Shown piece by piece: positions 49,601 through 60,338 of a stretch of 64,000 bases of DNA. Position 1 is the first letter of the stretch. Each line of letters opens with the position of its first letter. A program made the position numbers and the translations under genes. The notes below the pieces were generated by a model that was not told the origin of the DNA, ran no database searches, and worked only from the letters and a program-made list of their open reading frames with translations. The stretch spans positions 16,925,387 through 16,989,386 of the forward strand of contig OU612069.1 in NCBI GenBank assembly GCA_914767715.1, read 5' to 3'. Source of the DNA: Membranipora membranacea. Lineage: Eukaryota > Bryozoa > Gymnolaemata > Cheilostomatida > Membraniporidae.

Positions 49601-52365
49601 TTGTCTGGCAATGACAATGACTGAGGCGGCGGTGAAGGCAGAGGTTTATAGCGGTACTAGACTAACTTGTAACCATTGCGCAACAAGATTCTAGCCCGTG
49701 AGAGCTACTTAGTTATAGATACCAATTGTAGGACTCCATATTAAGCACTAAGCTTTGTTGACTAAATGCATTGCAAAAACATCAAAAACTCTCAAGCAAT
49801 TGCAAAGCTTTTTGTACAACACCAACTTTTTCCCTGGTTCTCCTTCACAGGCCTAGACAGATGACGAAACTGGTTGATTTTGGTGCTGCTAAGCTGATGA
49901 AGGAGCAGCCATCATTAGAATATGATCAGACACCAACTGGAACTTGCCTCTTCATGGCGCCTGAGGTATGAGAATTAACAATAACTTCTCTGCTAATTCT
50001 GTTATCTGTTTGTAGCATGTACTTTGCAGAGATCTCTCTGTCATCTCGAATAGTCCGGTGGCAGCCCCCTCCAATCTTATCACTTCCATTTGCACTTTTG
50101 GATGCATAAGGTTTGTCAGTTGTTTCTGGTACAGTTTTTCTCGCAGATCACAATGGTCATATTGTACCTTACACTTAGTTGCACAATCGGCCGATAATAG
50201 CCAAAAACATTGTCGATAAACGGTAAAGTGATCAAAAAATTATGATGTGATTTCAAAACATCCAAAATCAGAAAGAGCTTGTCATAATTAGTGGATCTAC
50301 AACTTTACATGGGTCTGCTATCATAAAAAGCCGAGATGCTGCCAACAACGGTTGCAATACCCCTTTTTATCACCTGTGTAAAACGATCATTAAAGCAAAA
50401 CTACTTTTTCAATTATGCTGCTGCCTAAAAAACAGGCTTCGAATGTTCGTATTGATCTGATTATTTTATGGTGACTGTTTATTGACCCTCTTAACACATA
50501 ACACCAGTTTTTAATGCTCTGAGTGTCTCGTTTTCCAAAAAGTGCACATTTTTAGGTTTCCTTTGTAATATCATAAAAATTGTCTCTATAAAGTTATATA
50601 GCGTGTAAAGCAAAAGTTAACTCCTTCAAGTATCATCAACAAGGTGCGTAGTGCTGAAAAAAAGTTTTTGGTCATTGATGGAGTCAATACAAAACCACCA
50701 TAAAAAATCAGATCGATAAGAACATTCAAAGTCAGTATTCGAGGCGTCTTCGTAATTGAAAAAGTAGTGTCGCTTCAATGATAGTTATATACCGGTGATA
50801 TAAGGGGATATTGCAGCCGTTGTTGGCCACATCTCGGCTATTTACGATAGAGGACCCACGTAAACTTGTAGATCCACTAATTATGACATGTTCTTTCAGA
50901 TTTTGGAAGTTTTGAAACCATATCATCAATTTCTCATCAATCACTTTTCCTTTTGTCGGCAGCGTTTTACACTTTATCACTTTTTATAAGGTTGGTCATT
51001 AACTCAATATTTGAGATATCATGCTGATATTATATCAAAAAATGACCAAGGTATGTATGAATCTGATCGCTGAGTTTGAGTGGCCCAACTCATAAGGTGA
51101 GCACAGGACAGACCTTTGAAATCTTTAAAAAACAGCAATTTTGGCCTTTTTTCGGCAGCGTTTTTGGCAACTTGCTGCCTATTGTGCAACTTTGTGTATG
51201 GTACATCATCACCATTGCGACCGCCTCAAAAAACTACCATAGAATCCACTCTTAGAATTTATCCATCCAATTTTGTAAATGAAGTTGCGTTTCTATCCAC
51301 ATTATTGGTAGGCTGCCACCACTGGACTAGAAGTATGCTATGAATGCTTCTATTTACTGTATTGATAAATTTTCTTTTTTTCAGGCACTTACCTTCACCC
51401 CAAAACCATGCCTTCAAGGAAATTCCGATATCTACTGTCTAGGAGCAACCATGTACAATCTAGCTGTGCTTTCTCTACCCTGGGCCTTCCTATCTCACAC
51501 TGATCCTGTTAGTGCAGACATGGTCATTGAAAGCATTGAGGCAACACGCAACAAAAATAATATGTTCACTGATCTCCAAGATGACCTTCTCATGTATGAA
51601 TCAGGTCTAGATAATTCTTTGATAGAATTGGTATGTGGCATGCTAGAGATTGTTCCAGCCAAGAGGACAGAAAATGAAAGAATTGAGAATGAGCTCAAAA
51701 AGATTGGCGAGAAAGGCATAACTAAAACTACAGGAAAGACTCTCCTATCGATTATTGAGCAGTATAAAGCAGGTATTGTGATGATACATGTGGTATTTAG
51801 TACCAAATTGTGGTCAGGTGATTTGTGCATTCATAGTGTTGCAGGGTGTACGTACTACGCTAACATTGCTTTTAGATAAGGAGATAGCATAGTCTCACAA
51901 TATAAAACACATTGTAGCGGCAGCCGTGGTCAAGTTGTTGAGATATTTATTGTGTATATCTGATTAATACTCACAAAAGGTTACAAAATATTTACTGGTT
52001 GGTGACAAAAGCATTGATTTATTAATCACTTTCCTATGAAAATATTAGGCTTTATAGAGTGCGAAATAGACAAACAAGATGAGCTAAAATTAGGCCATGC
52101 TGGCCATTATACACATTGTACAAGAGTTATTCATAATATTATTACAGGCCCAGAGACTGTAACTGACAATGAGGATGATGTTAAGACTAAACCTGGTAGA
52201 GATATGGAGATGCCTGAGAATGAGTGTGAAGAGGATGATGATAAGGAGGAAGAGAATGAAGTGGATGCACCTCATAAAGCTGGTGGTGATGGCGGTAGGT
52301 GTATAAACAATAAACTAGTAATTATTTGTATCACTGTGATGTTACTCCTTTGCCCCGATCAATAA
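43650..52365 (+). CDS. Protein kinase with C-terminal acidic/hydrophobic tail, 8 exons, 478 aa
   Basis: Exons 43650-43721, 43975-44079, 44985-45110, 45297-45441, 46441-46609, 49851-49965, 51385-51772, 52049-52365 (stop TAA); all introns GT-AG, phases 0,0,0,1,2,0,1 agree, total 1437 nt. Kinase motifs: glycine loop IGGGTFGNVYIG and beta-3 Lys in LCIK (exon 3); likely alpha-C Glu in IIEHGIF (exon 4); catalytic loop ILHCDIKPENLLYN, HCD instead of HRD (exon 5); DFGAAK and MAPE (exon 6); SDIYCLGATMYNL, with the Asp of subdomain IX, and the closing Arg in PAKRT (exon 7). All catalytic residues are present, so it should be active, probably on Ser/Thr. After the domain comes an acidic stretch (EDDDKEEENE) and KLVIICITVMLLL, a possible tail anchor. 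Family not assigned. Exon 8 could instead splice at GGCGGTAGGT (about 52293). Confidence 0.82.
44770..44955. mobile_element. MITE family A, copy 3 (kinase intron 2)
   Basis: TAGCCAATGTGTTGGCTCTG at 44774 and its near complement CAGAGCCAATACATTGGCTA at 44935-44954; both ends well preserved. The internal 'agtacctattgatatatggt' matches the other copies. Confidence 0.85.
45994..46379. mobile_element. PIF/Harbinger-like MITE (kinase intron 4)
   Basis: Ends AGCTGTGTTTACAC and GTGTAAACGCAGCT with long subterminal pairing (AACTCCGAC / GTCGGAGTT). Flanking TTA on both sides (45991-45993 and 46380-46382) is the 3-bp TWA target duplication of PIF/Harbinger elements. A perfect 15-bp-arm palindrome lies inside (46120-46134 and 46136-46150). 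No coding capacity. Confidence 0.85.
46718..47285. mobile_element. Foldback element (kinase intron 5)
   Basis: Arms about 46718-46924 and 46974-47285 are inverted copies. The inner 95 bp are well kept (GCTGATGCTGCCCAGCACAT; AACCTTGGTTGCCCTTTAA), the outer parts are diverged with an indel. The central 50 bases are a fragment of MITE family C, so that element seems to have been captured at the tip. Confidence 0.75.
47306..48660. mobile_element. TTAA-flanked element with about 430-bp TIRs (kinase intron 5)
   Basis: 1355 bp. Ends AGTTATGATACCAGCG and complement GGTTATGATACAGCG, each bordered by TTAA (47302-47305, 48661-48664). Arms about 47306-47740 and 48235-48660 are inverted copies. A perfect 27-bp-arm hairpin lies near the centre (47937-47963 and 48005-48031). 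A single arm recurs at 16588-16986. No transposase. The TTAA site suggests mobilisation by a piggyBac-type enzyme. Confidence 0.88.
48690..49110. mobile_element. MITE family C, full inverted pair (kinase intron 5)
   Basis: Left 'gtcattggaaggtgtagaag' and the complement of the right 'gattctacaccttccaatga', plus a second inner inverted pair around ATTTTGATCGGATTT. The right end continues into the family core (CCTAGACAGGACACTATAT on the minus strand). Confidence 0.8.
50177..51191. mobile_element. Non-autonomous DNA transposon with long TIRs (kinase intron 6)
   Basis: Ends AGTTGCACAATCGGCCGATA and complement AGTTGCACAATAGGCAGCAA, followed on both sides by GCCAAAAAC. Inner arms 50240-50400 and 50780-50950 pair over blocks such as GTGGATCTACAA / TTGTAGATCCAC. 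About 1 kb, no open frame of note. A target duplication could not be fixed. Confidence 0.75.
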
Positions 52366-52679
52366 CTCACAGAAATGAGCATTATGATATAAAATATTCT
52401 AGGTATTTCATTAGAGAGTTCTGATTGTCATGTTATAAGTGTCCGCATGAAAACCATACTGATTAACGATATTGTTGGAAACTTCTATGTACAAAAGTAT
52501 TTTGTACTGAGTTTATAACTAAAATCCAAATTGGGTGCCCGAGTGTTTTCACTGAAGATTGGAGATTTAGTGTGATAAGATTGAAGAAAAGATTAAGTCA
52601 GTTTAATTGAAAAATCAATGGAGGATTTCCTTAGTTCAAGTATACTGGGATTCAGTCCGGCAATTTGATTTATCTACTC

Positions 52680-52785
52680 AGGTTGGGTGTGTAGATAACT
52701 CCACACAACAACAAAAAAGTGTCTGATCAGGGATCACAAGGTCCTGAGTTCGAGCCCACACCGGGTGCATTGTTTGTCTAGAAAA
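52680..52785 (+). mobile_element. tRNA-derived SINE-like fragment
   Basis: Has a clear B box in a pairing arm (TGAGTTCGAGCCCACA) and a 3' acceptor-like CCGGGTGCA, but the A box is weak. A tRNA-derived remnant, not a working tRNA. Confidence 0.45.
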
Positions 52786-52789
52786 AAAT

Positions 52790-54050
52790 GATCACCTTCA
52801 TATACTATTAAACTCGATGGCTTAGTTCTTATAGGTATTTATGAACAGCAATTTTTTGTCCAGTACTTGAAGAATTTATTCTGAAAATGAGAGTTTAAAA
52901 ATTAAAGATTGCTCTATTTTTCTCAGCAGCTTTGACAGCTTTGTGTGCGGGGAGCCCCCAGAATTTTCATTAAATATACTGCCTATACTGAGATTGAGTC
53001 CATTTGATGGCTGTGTTAGGTTTTGGATGCAAAATATTTTGGATTTTAGATTTGGAGTTTGATGGGTAAAACCTTGACATTGACTAAATCAACATCTCTT
53101 AATCATAACTTATAGCATGATATTATGGCATTCAAGTGCTACGTGTCAGTGAGTTTTTAGACCTTTTAATTCAATGGCATCATGTGACCCACTCTGGCCT
53201 TTGATCAGTTTCTCATTACCTTTCTTTTATTGAGATGCACGCAATCTGATCTATTTTGCAGTTGTTTTGGCTAACACGGTGTAAAAAGAATGTGATCAAC
53301 TACCTTTCAAGTTCATCAAAAACAACTTGGAGGCAGACAAGTGTTAAGATGCCGAGTATGATGGAATCCACTACCAAACGTGTTTTAACCATCAACTAAT
53401 GATAAATCCATTGCTGTGATAGTCGATGTCTCTCTCTCTCTCACACCTGCACCTGATTCATCTTAGCTCAAGACAATCACTATGCTCATCAAGATTAATC
53501 TAATGTTTTTCACTGAGCCTATTGGCTTAATTTTTGTGAGACCTCTGTGTTAATAATGTTGTCAGGACCAATTCTACTACTTCTCTCGATACTGAGAAAT
53601 ATTTCTATGCAATATTTCACAACGATGCAAACTAATATGCCATCTACTCTAAGTGCCATTTTTATTTTTATATCCTGATAACTTTCCGCCACTCGTCCCC
53701 AATCAGTTTGCTGTGTTTTTTTTTCTTATATGCAGTCCCATGTCGTCTGCCCATAGATATAGTTTAGTTTAATGATATTTTCAGTTGATTGTTTGATTGA
53801 TTGATTTCAGTTATTTTCCCACTTATATTTTTACTGTTTTTAGAAATATCCTGTTCTCAATAAAATTAGACCAACAAGGTAACCAATACTCCATAACACC
53901 TTGATCAAATCAGTGCTTCGACGATTTAGCTAACATGATCCATGCTCTCCAAGCTTATAACCGTTTAGTTCCGTTGTTTTGATCCAAATAATTTTTCCAA
54001 AGAAACATACAGGTCTCCCCCAGCATCAAATTTGGATGGACGTAGAATGC
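52790..54050. other. Intergenic downstream of the kinase, nothing recognised
   Basis: No exon supported. A TC microsatellite lies at 53429-53444. Possible 3' UTR and polyadenylation region of the kinase lie just after 52365 (ATATAAAATA near 52387). Confidence 0.45.
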
Positions 54051-54054
54051 ATAA

Positions 54055-54150
54055 TAAGCCTAGACTGGACACCGTATACATCTAGATTGAGGTACTTAAT
54101 TGGGGGTGACATTATGACATGGAATAGTCCAGTAGCAATAATTTTACCAT
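54055..54150. repeat. MITE family C, diverged partial copy
   Basis: 'agcctagactggacaccgta', 'gaggtacttaattgggggtg' and 'acat...ggaatagtccagtagcaa' correspond in order to the family core at 26265-26360. Confidence 0.6.
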
Positions 54151-54227
54151 TGATTCAAAGTTCCAAGTCGAAGTTTTTTTGTTGAAATCTGAAACTCGGT
54201 TACATCAGTATCCAAACAGTACCTCCT

Positions 54228-54228
54228 G

Positions 54229-54253
<25 letters not shown>
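54228..54253. repeat. TA dinucleotide microsatellite
   Basis: About twelve TA units with one G near the end. Confidence 0.95.
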
Positions 54254-54254
<1 letters not shown>

Positions 54255-54260
<6 letters not shown>

Positions 54261-55318
54261 CAATGTATACATTTCCATGGCAGCAACCATCATCCGAAGA
54301 TGTTCTCCCTGATTTGCAAAAAAATCAAGGGAATAAAACTCATTTCAATAAAAACAAATGGTTTGACAATTTGCCTACGACTGTGCTTGCGGCTTGGGTA
54401 CGTTGCCTTTGGGGTGGTGTATTTGCTGTGTGTTTGTAGCACTGACCTGATTGGTCGCATGGTGGTGATAATTGGTTTGTTTGCCTCGGTGTGGGGTCTA
54501 TTGTTTGCACTACTGCATTGCCCTTCAGTGTGGATTTGGTTATCTATTAATGAGCATCTCTCTTCAGTTATACTATAATTGAATTTTCCTTAATTTTACC
54601 TGCGATTTATTGAGTCATAGAAGTTGACGAGAGCCTTCTGGATCACTGACTGAGGTGAGATCTTGTATTGCATCCTTATTTTCATGTTTATTGATGCTCG
54701 CATTACTGATATTATTGATGTCAGATTTTTTGTTGTCAATGATTTGATGTCATTATCATTGTCATTGGTATTTATGCCATTTATCAGAACTGAACTTATG
54801 AAATGGTTTTTCTCTTATTTCACTTTTACAACACGTATCGTTATAACCCCACACCCACAAAACAATTATTACAACAAACATACGCTGCCCTGCAGCTACA
54901 GACAATGCAATTTAAATGTATGTATGATACTGACATCACGACAGTAAAACACTTAATTTCCTGTTAATGGTACAGAAACAAACATCATCTTCCTCCTGTA
55001 GCAATCTGGCCACCGATTTCTTGAATAAAAGTTGTATTATTGGTAGTTATTTGGAGTTGTGTTCTTGATCCACATGAAGCCACAACTCCGAGCAAAAGTA
55101 TCATCTATGATTACCACCGCTACTTCAAATGCCAAATATAGTGCAGGATTAATTCCATTACTAAAAAAGGACTCTAGAACCCCAAGATCAAATGCCTCTC
55201 CTCTTTCCCTCGAATAACCAAATGCCATCCTTATTCATTCCCAAACTGTATTCTTTGTCCGACCTCCTCGACTTGTGGGGTGTGGCCATAGAGTATATCT
55301 ATATATTATATACTATGG
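54255..55318. other. Intergenic, nothing recognised
   Basis: Short frames here (54251-54578, 54663-54947) give hydrophobic, low-complexity peptides with no conserved motif. Confidence 0.4.
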
Positions 55319-55668
55319 TGTACAGGAATCCGCGACAACTTAGTCCGAGGCAAACTTAGCCCGAGCCAAACTTAGCGCAAGCTCGGGCAAAGTTCGGCTC
55401 GGGCTAAATTCGGCTCAGGCTTAGTTTGGCCCGGGCTAAGTTTGGCTCAGGCTAAGTTTGGCTCGGGCTAAATTTAGCTCGGGCTGAGTTTGGCTTGAGC
55501 TAATTTGGCTGGGGCTAAGTTTGGCTCGGGCTAAGTTTGGCTGGGGCTAAGTTTGGCTCGGGCCAAGTTTGGACGGGGCTAAATTTGGACAGGGTTAAGT
55601 TTGGACAGGGCTAAGTTTGGACAGGGCTAAGTTTGGACAAGGCCAAAGTGATCGCGCTTCCGTGTACA
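55319..55668. mobile_element. Inverted-repeat element filled with a 17-18-bp minisatellite
   Basis: About 17 units of a GGGCTAAGTTTGGCTC motif between imperfect 22-bp inverted ends: TGTACAGGAATCCGCGACAA on the left, complement of right TGTACACGGAAGCGCGATCA. The units change gradually from 'ggctcggg' to 'ggacaggg' towards the right, which suggests stepwise local expansion. A shorter relative in inverted orientation lies at 13740-13832. Confidence 0.85.
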
Positions 55669-55977
55669 GTATATAACAACCATATGAATGTGGTTGATTG
55701 ATAAAAGAATGCCATTACCAGAAGACTGGGGCAGAGTCTGATAACTTCCATCTGATGAGAGAACTTTTGATGCGTATGTCCAACTTACCAATGGCAAATT
55801 GGGATTATATACTGTATTATCCACAATTTTTCATATCAGCCTCACGTCACTTCTGCAGCAAAATGGAAAAAGTAGTTTTACTTTAGTGATAGTAACTCTT
55901 TGCAACCATCTTGGCTTTCCCTCGGCTATAAATAGTATCAGACCAAGGAGTTAGGGTCACTCAGTGGCGTATATTAG

Positions 55978-56330
55978 CACTCACGGCCCACGGATTTCCG
56001 TGAGTGGCTGAATAGCTCAGTGTGTAGAGCGTCTGCTTTATAATCACTTTTAATCAGATTGTTGTGGGCTCGAATCCCATCAAGGTCAGTTTTTTTTCAA
56101 ATGGGTGCTTTATAACTGGAGCATTTTTACCGTAATCTTCTACTGCTATTGAGTTGTTTTCTGAAAGTACCCAACAGCTCAGTGAGCTATTGAAATACCT
56201 CTCTGCTTGCACTATTTTGCTACCGATATGCAAAAATTTCCGTGGTGGGAGGGTGCTTAAGCGCCCCTCCCACACCCTCCCCGCCACGCCTACGGCGTGT
56301 GGATCGGGCTGCGCCCGATCATTATGCTCA
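55978..56330 (+). mobile_element. Hairpin plus tRNA-like SINE
   Basis: Starts with a 9-bp-arm hairpin (CACTCACGG / CCGTGAGTG, 55978-56006), then a tRNA-like head at 56007-56090: A box TAGCTCAGTGTGTAGAGC and B box GGGCTCGAATCCC, with GTCTG/CAGAT able to pair as an anticodon stem around a long 19-base loop. A GC-rich tail follows (56240-56310). The acceptor stem pairs poorly. I favour a SINE over an intron-containing tRNA. Confidence 0.6.
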
Positions 56331-56334
56331 TCTC

Positions 56335-57195
56335 TAAAAAGTCTTTGATCAGACTCATCTTAATTTCTGCATCCACATTTTCTAATGTGCTCTTTTGCAT
56401 GTTTTTTTAAAATCATATCACTATTTTCTTCATTTTTAAAATTGTTCAAGAATTTATAGTAATACTGGAGTATGACAACATATTATGTAAGGTCAAATAT
56501 CCACCATTGCCATAAGCTCAAAGAATTTACCAGAAACAACTGTCAAACCTTACCCTGTCTAGTATGCCAATGAGGATTCATTTCTGCCACTTTTTGCATT
56601 GGCTGCCACAACAATGGACTAAACCTTAGTTCATTGCTGCCACCAATCTAAATAACCTTACATGAATTTGAATAGTCTAATACAAGTTAAAACTTATTTA
56701 TGAATATTTTGATAAGGATTGGTCAATTACACATCAAATAGATTCTAGAACTACTCTATCAATGATTGCTGTCGATCTGGTACTGCTATGATTTCTCTCC
56801 TCCTCTTACCATAATATTATGCAGATCACCCTTTTTAGCTATCAGCTGTCAATACTAGAATCTTTTCCTACACTAATTAGTACATTTCAGTGCTTGATAC
56901 CACATGACCTCATATAAACAGTCAAGTATCTTTGGAACTTTATCACATAGCTGAATATATCTTTAGATGTGATCACGTGTCTTAAAAGCAGAGCCCCACT
57001 CCTGCAGATGGCTGAAAAGCTGACATCGAGATTGAACTATTATCGTTGAATATCCTGATGAATAAATAGTAGCATCTGTACTATGATTGTTCGCGCTCCA
57101 TTCCATATTTATTTTGATCTCAGGTGGTCACACCAATTGCTAACAATGATTTTTGGCTACATAAGTTAGCTCATGCTGTAGAAATCAAATATATA
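56335..57195. repeat. Intergenic with a dispersed repeat at 56710-56960
   Basis: 56710-56960 matches 16185-16590 in order (ctggtactgct, 'tcctcttacca', 'cagctgtcaa', 'agtcaagtatctttggaact'). The rest shows nothing recognisable. Confidence 0.55.
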
Positions 57196-57727
57196 CAGTG
57201 TAAGCCACTTAATTCAAACTCCAGGGGACCCAAGAAATCGGCTCTAACTATGAGTTGTTCTAATTACAGTTTTGCCGTCTCGCGGGGACTTTCAACGAAT
57301 GCGGGGCCTATTTCTGGGATTTTACAAACAGCAACTTGTTTTTTGTTGAACTGTGCAATGCAAGTGATTTTGGAAATAAAACCCTGATGACTAGTGAACA
57401 GAAGTAATCACTGAATTGGATATTCGGGGTGGGCAGCTTTGTTTAAGGGTGTAAAATCCATATATTTATCACTCCCTTTGTCTGCATTGTCAAAAACAAA
57501 CATCTGAACACCGAGTTACATTCTTCCATGATTAGAAAAGGCAGCTTTGAATCATGAGTCCTCTGAGTATGGAGTTATTTTCTTCTTTGGTAGGGGAAGA
57601 GAATTTCGAATTACAGTTACATTTTAGAATTAAATGAGTCTAAAAACAAATGGCTGGGACCACAGTCAGGTGTCTGAATTAACAGGAATTTCGAATTATC
57701 AGGATTCGAATTAACCAGCTTACACTG
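57196..57727. mobile_element. pogo/Tigger-like MITE (Tc1/mariner superfamily)
   Basis: Left end CAGTGTAAGCCACTTAATTC, complement of the right end CAGTGTAAGCTGGTTAATTC, each preceded/followed by TA (57194-57195 and 57728-57729). TIRs beginning CAGT with ATTCGAA inside and a TA target are typical of pogo/Tigger elements. 532 bp without transposase. Confidence 0.85.
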
Positions 57728-57729
57728 TA

Positions 57730-58245
57730 AGTTTTCATGTAAATTCAACGCTTGAGCAGAGTTGTCACCTCTTGGTTCGCCCTAGAAATCTGCATCTGTG
57801 CCCGCAGCCCATACAATATACTTGTACCGATAGGCTGAGATTGAGATATGTCTTATGTCAGCGATAAGTTTTTAAAGTTCAATCCTACGAGGACCATGTT
57901 GCAATGATTTCCTTCACCTGTCTCAGCATGTTGGAAGGACAGCCTTTTATGAGGAACTGCTGTTTAAAAATTCATTTAATTCCATTCCTTCTTTTTCACA
58001 CGGCCTATTTGTCAGGATACTTTTAAGGCCATTGAGATATTTTAAGTGTATTGTAAAACGATAAAATAATAAGCAACAATTGCAATCCTGTACACACATA
58101 TAATATGATTTTATCACCAGATCCTTTAATAATATAATTGGCAAATTTAAGTAGGTCACAGCTAGTAGGATGTGGAAACAGGTACATATCTCATCTCATT
58201 GTTTACACTGGCATATGTGAATATTGAAACGACTAGAATATGAGC
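57730..58245. other. 3' flank of TPR copy B, nothing recognised
   Basis: AT-rich; probably the 3' UTR side of copy B. An AATAATATAA stretch near 58126 lies on the opposite sense, so no clear polyadenylation signal is claimed. Confidence 0.4.
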
Positions 58246-58895
58246 TTATGCACTGTCAAGATTATTCAGTGACCCAGCGATATCAGAATTATCACTATTC
58301 TCAATATGTATTCGCTTATGCATTTCCATTGATAGCCTCTGGTATTCTTTAGCTTTGTCATACTCATTCATTGCTTGGTATATGGAACCTAGATCCTTCA
58401 GTGACACAGCGATATCAGGGTGATCGTTATTCTCACCGTGTATACGCTTCTTCATTTCTAGAGATAGTCTACGGTACTCTGCAGCGTTCTCATACTCATT
58501 CATTGCATAGTGTGTGGTACCCAGATTATTCAGTGACACATCAATATCAGAGTGGTCACTATTCTCCCCATGTATGCGCTTAAACATTTCTAGTGATAGT
58601 CTGTGGTATTCTGCTGCTTTGTTATACTCATTCATTGCGTGGTATGTGGTACCGAGGTTATTAAGTGATATAGCAATATCAGAATGGTCACTAGTCTCAC
58701 CATGTATACGCTTACACATTTCTAGTGATAGTCTGTGGTATTCTGCAGCTTTGTCATAATACTTTATTGCGTAGTGAGTGGTACCCAGATTATTCAGTGA
58801 CACATCAATATCAGAGTGGTCACTATTCTCCCCATGTATGCGCTTAAACATTTCTAGTGATAGTCTGTGGTATTCTGCTGCTTTGTTATACTCAT

Positions 58896-60338
58896 AAACA
58901 GCTGTTTTAAATGTGGTTATTTTCCTGATATTTGGAAGTGTGCAGAGATAGTACCAATCGAAAAAAAGAAGTCTGTTGATACTGAATCAGATTTTAGACC
59001 TATTTCCTTGTTATGGCACCTGGGCAAAATTATTGAAAAAGCTGTTATGCATTTTTATGTTCAGTTTGTTTTACCAACCATTGATGGAAACCAGTATGCG
59101 TATCAGAAAGGCCGAGGTACAGTAGATGCAATCATAGCTGCTATCGATAATTGGACCCAATTATTAGATGAACCAAAGTCAAAATATTTGACAGTCGCTT
59201 TCCTTGACATGTCAAAGGCTTTTGACAAGATGGACAGAGGAAAACTGATAGATATGCTAACGAGGAAGGGTATCAACTATAATCTAGTGCAAATCATCAA
59301 CAGCTTCCTCACACACCGATACCAATCAGTACGCATCGGCAACAATACCAGCCGAACATTACCAGTTATAAATGGAACACCCCAGGGAACATTGCTAGGT
59401 CCAGTCTTCTGGCTTTTATATGTGGACAGCCTTGAAGTTGAATGTGACATAATAAAATACGCAGATGACCTGACATTAACAGGCCTGCCCGCTAAAACAC
59501 TTAACCAACAACTGGACCTCCAAACCTCTCTAGACACAGTATCGACATGGTGCGATGAGTATAATATGGTGGCTAATGCAAAAAAGTCATCTATTATGCA
59601 TCTGACTAACAAACATGCTCGATACCAATTCCAACCACCAACTCTGAAGCTGAATGGAGAACAAATACCACCGACAACTAAGACTAGATTTCTAGGAATC
59701 ACTATCGATCAGCATCTGTCTTTCGAAGACCATGTAGACTCGATCCTGAAGAACGTCAGACCGCTAACCTATACCCTTCTTAACCTCAAACGCTCTGGCG
59801 TACCTCAGCGGTTACTGACGAGGTTCTACCTCACATGTATACGGCCTCGTATGACATATGGAAGTGTAGCCTGGTTTTGCATGATGACCGACCAACAGAA
59901 AAAACGAGTAATTCAGCTGGAAAAACTCTCACTGAAAATTATAGCCCCAGGCTGTGACGAGTATAGTGAAAGGATAGCCCTGCTAAACATCATACCACTA
60001 GACGAATATATTGACTCTATGTGCCATCACCACATCGACAAGATCAAGACACCTGGGCACTGCCTGCATCATTTACTACCTCAACCGAGTGCTCGCAGAC
60101 CTAGTAGACATACAACGCGCCTCAACACCAGCTCACGAACTGAATTGAGAGGCAACACTTTACTCATGTGTTACAGCAATGCCGGATGTGTAAATTATAA
60201 AGTCTAAGGATTAATTTTTTTCTGTTTTTTATTTTCATGCCCAGGTTGCCTTCCTTACTTATATTGTGATGAAACCTCTAAAGGTCGCCTCTAATTTTTA
60301 GAAGATGATCATTGGTTCAGTAATAAAGATTATATATA
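58896..60338 (+). mobile_element. 5'-truncated non-LTR retrotransposon inserted in TPR copy B
   Basis: The insert is bounded by a 9-bp direct duplication TATACTCAT (58887-58895 and 60339-60347) of the host TPR sequence, and has a 3' end with a short TA-rich tail (60330-60340). It carries a single reverse-transcriptase frame and no endonuclease, so it is a 5'-truncated copy, as target-primed reverse transcription often leaves. Orientation is opposite to the TPR gene. Confidence 0.92.
58897..60207 (+). CDS. Reverse transcriptase (jockey/CR1-like), N-terminally truncated
   Basis: Open for about 436 codons after the host junction (any Met further upstream at 58867 is host TPR sequence read backwards). 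RT motifs, counted from 58867: FRPISLL (43-49), AFLDMSKAFD with the motif A Asp (111-120), GTPQGTLLGP (170-179), YADD catalytic motif (198-201), FLGITIDQHLSFEDHV in the thumb-side region (about 278-293), then a typical C-terminal block (RPRMTYGSVAW, IIPLDEYID). The frame is open, so it is young, but without the endonuclease and 5' promoter it cannot move itself. Clade judged from motif style only. Confidence 0.9.
   Translation, partial: NSCFKCGYFPDIWKCAEIVPIEKKKSVDTESDFRPISLLWHLGKIIEKAVMHFYVQFVLPTIDGNQYAYQKGRGTVDAIIAAIDNWTQLLDEPKSKYLTVAFLDMSKAFDKMDRGKLIDMLTRKGINYNLVQIINSFLTHRYQSVRIGNNTSRTLPVINGTPQGTLLGPVFWLLYVDSLEVECDIIKYADDLTLTGLPAKTLNQQLDLQTSLDTVSTWCDEYNMVANAKKSSIMHLTNKHARYQFQPPTLKLNGEQIPPTTKTRFLGITIDQHLSFEDHVDSILKNVRPLTYTLLNLKRSGVPQRLLTRFYLTCIRPRMTYGSVAWFCMMTDQQKKRVIQLEKLSLKIIAPGCDEYSERIALLNIIPLDEYIDSMCHHHIDKIKTPGHCLHHLLPQPSARRPSRHTTRLNTSSRTELRGNTLLMCYSNAGCVNYKV

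Noticed and set aside
54251-54947. Hydrophobic overlapping frames suggesting a membrane protein
   Set aside because: Low complexity, no conserved motif and no splice-supported exon structure.
56007-56090. Possible intron-containing tRNA gene
   Set aside because: A and B boxes and an anticodon-like stem are present, but the acceptor stem pairs poorly and it is fused to a GC-rich tail; a SINE is more likely.
56054-56287. Minus-strand frame ending in a GFEPTT-type peptide
   Set aside because: That peptide is a common by-product of reading a tRNA-derived SINE B box backwards.
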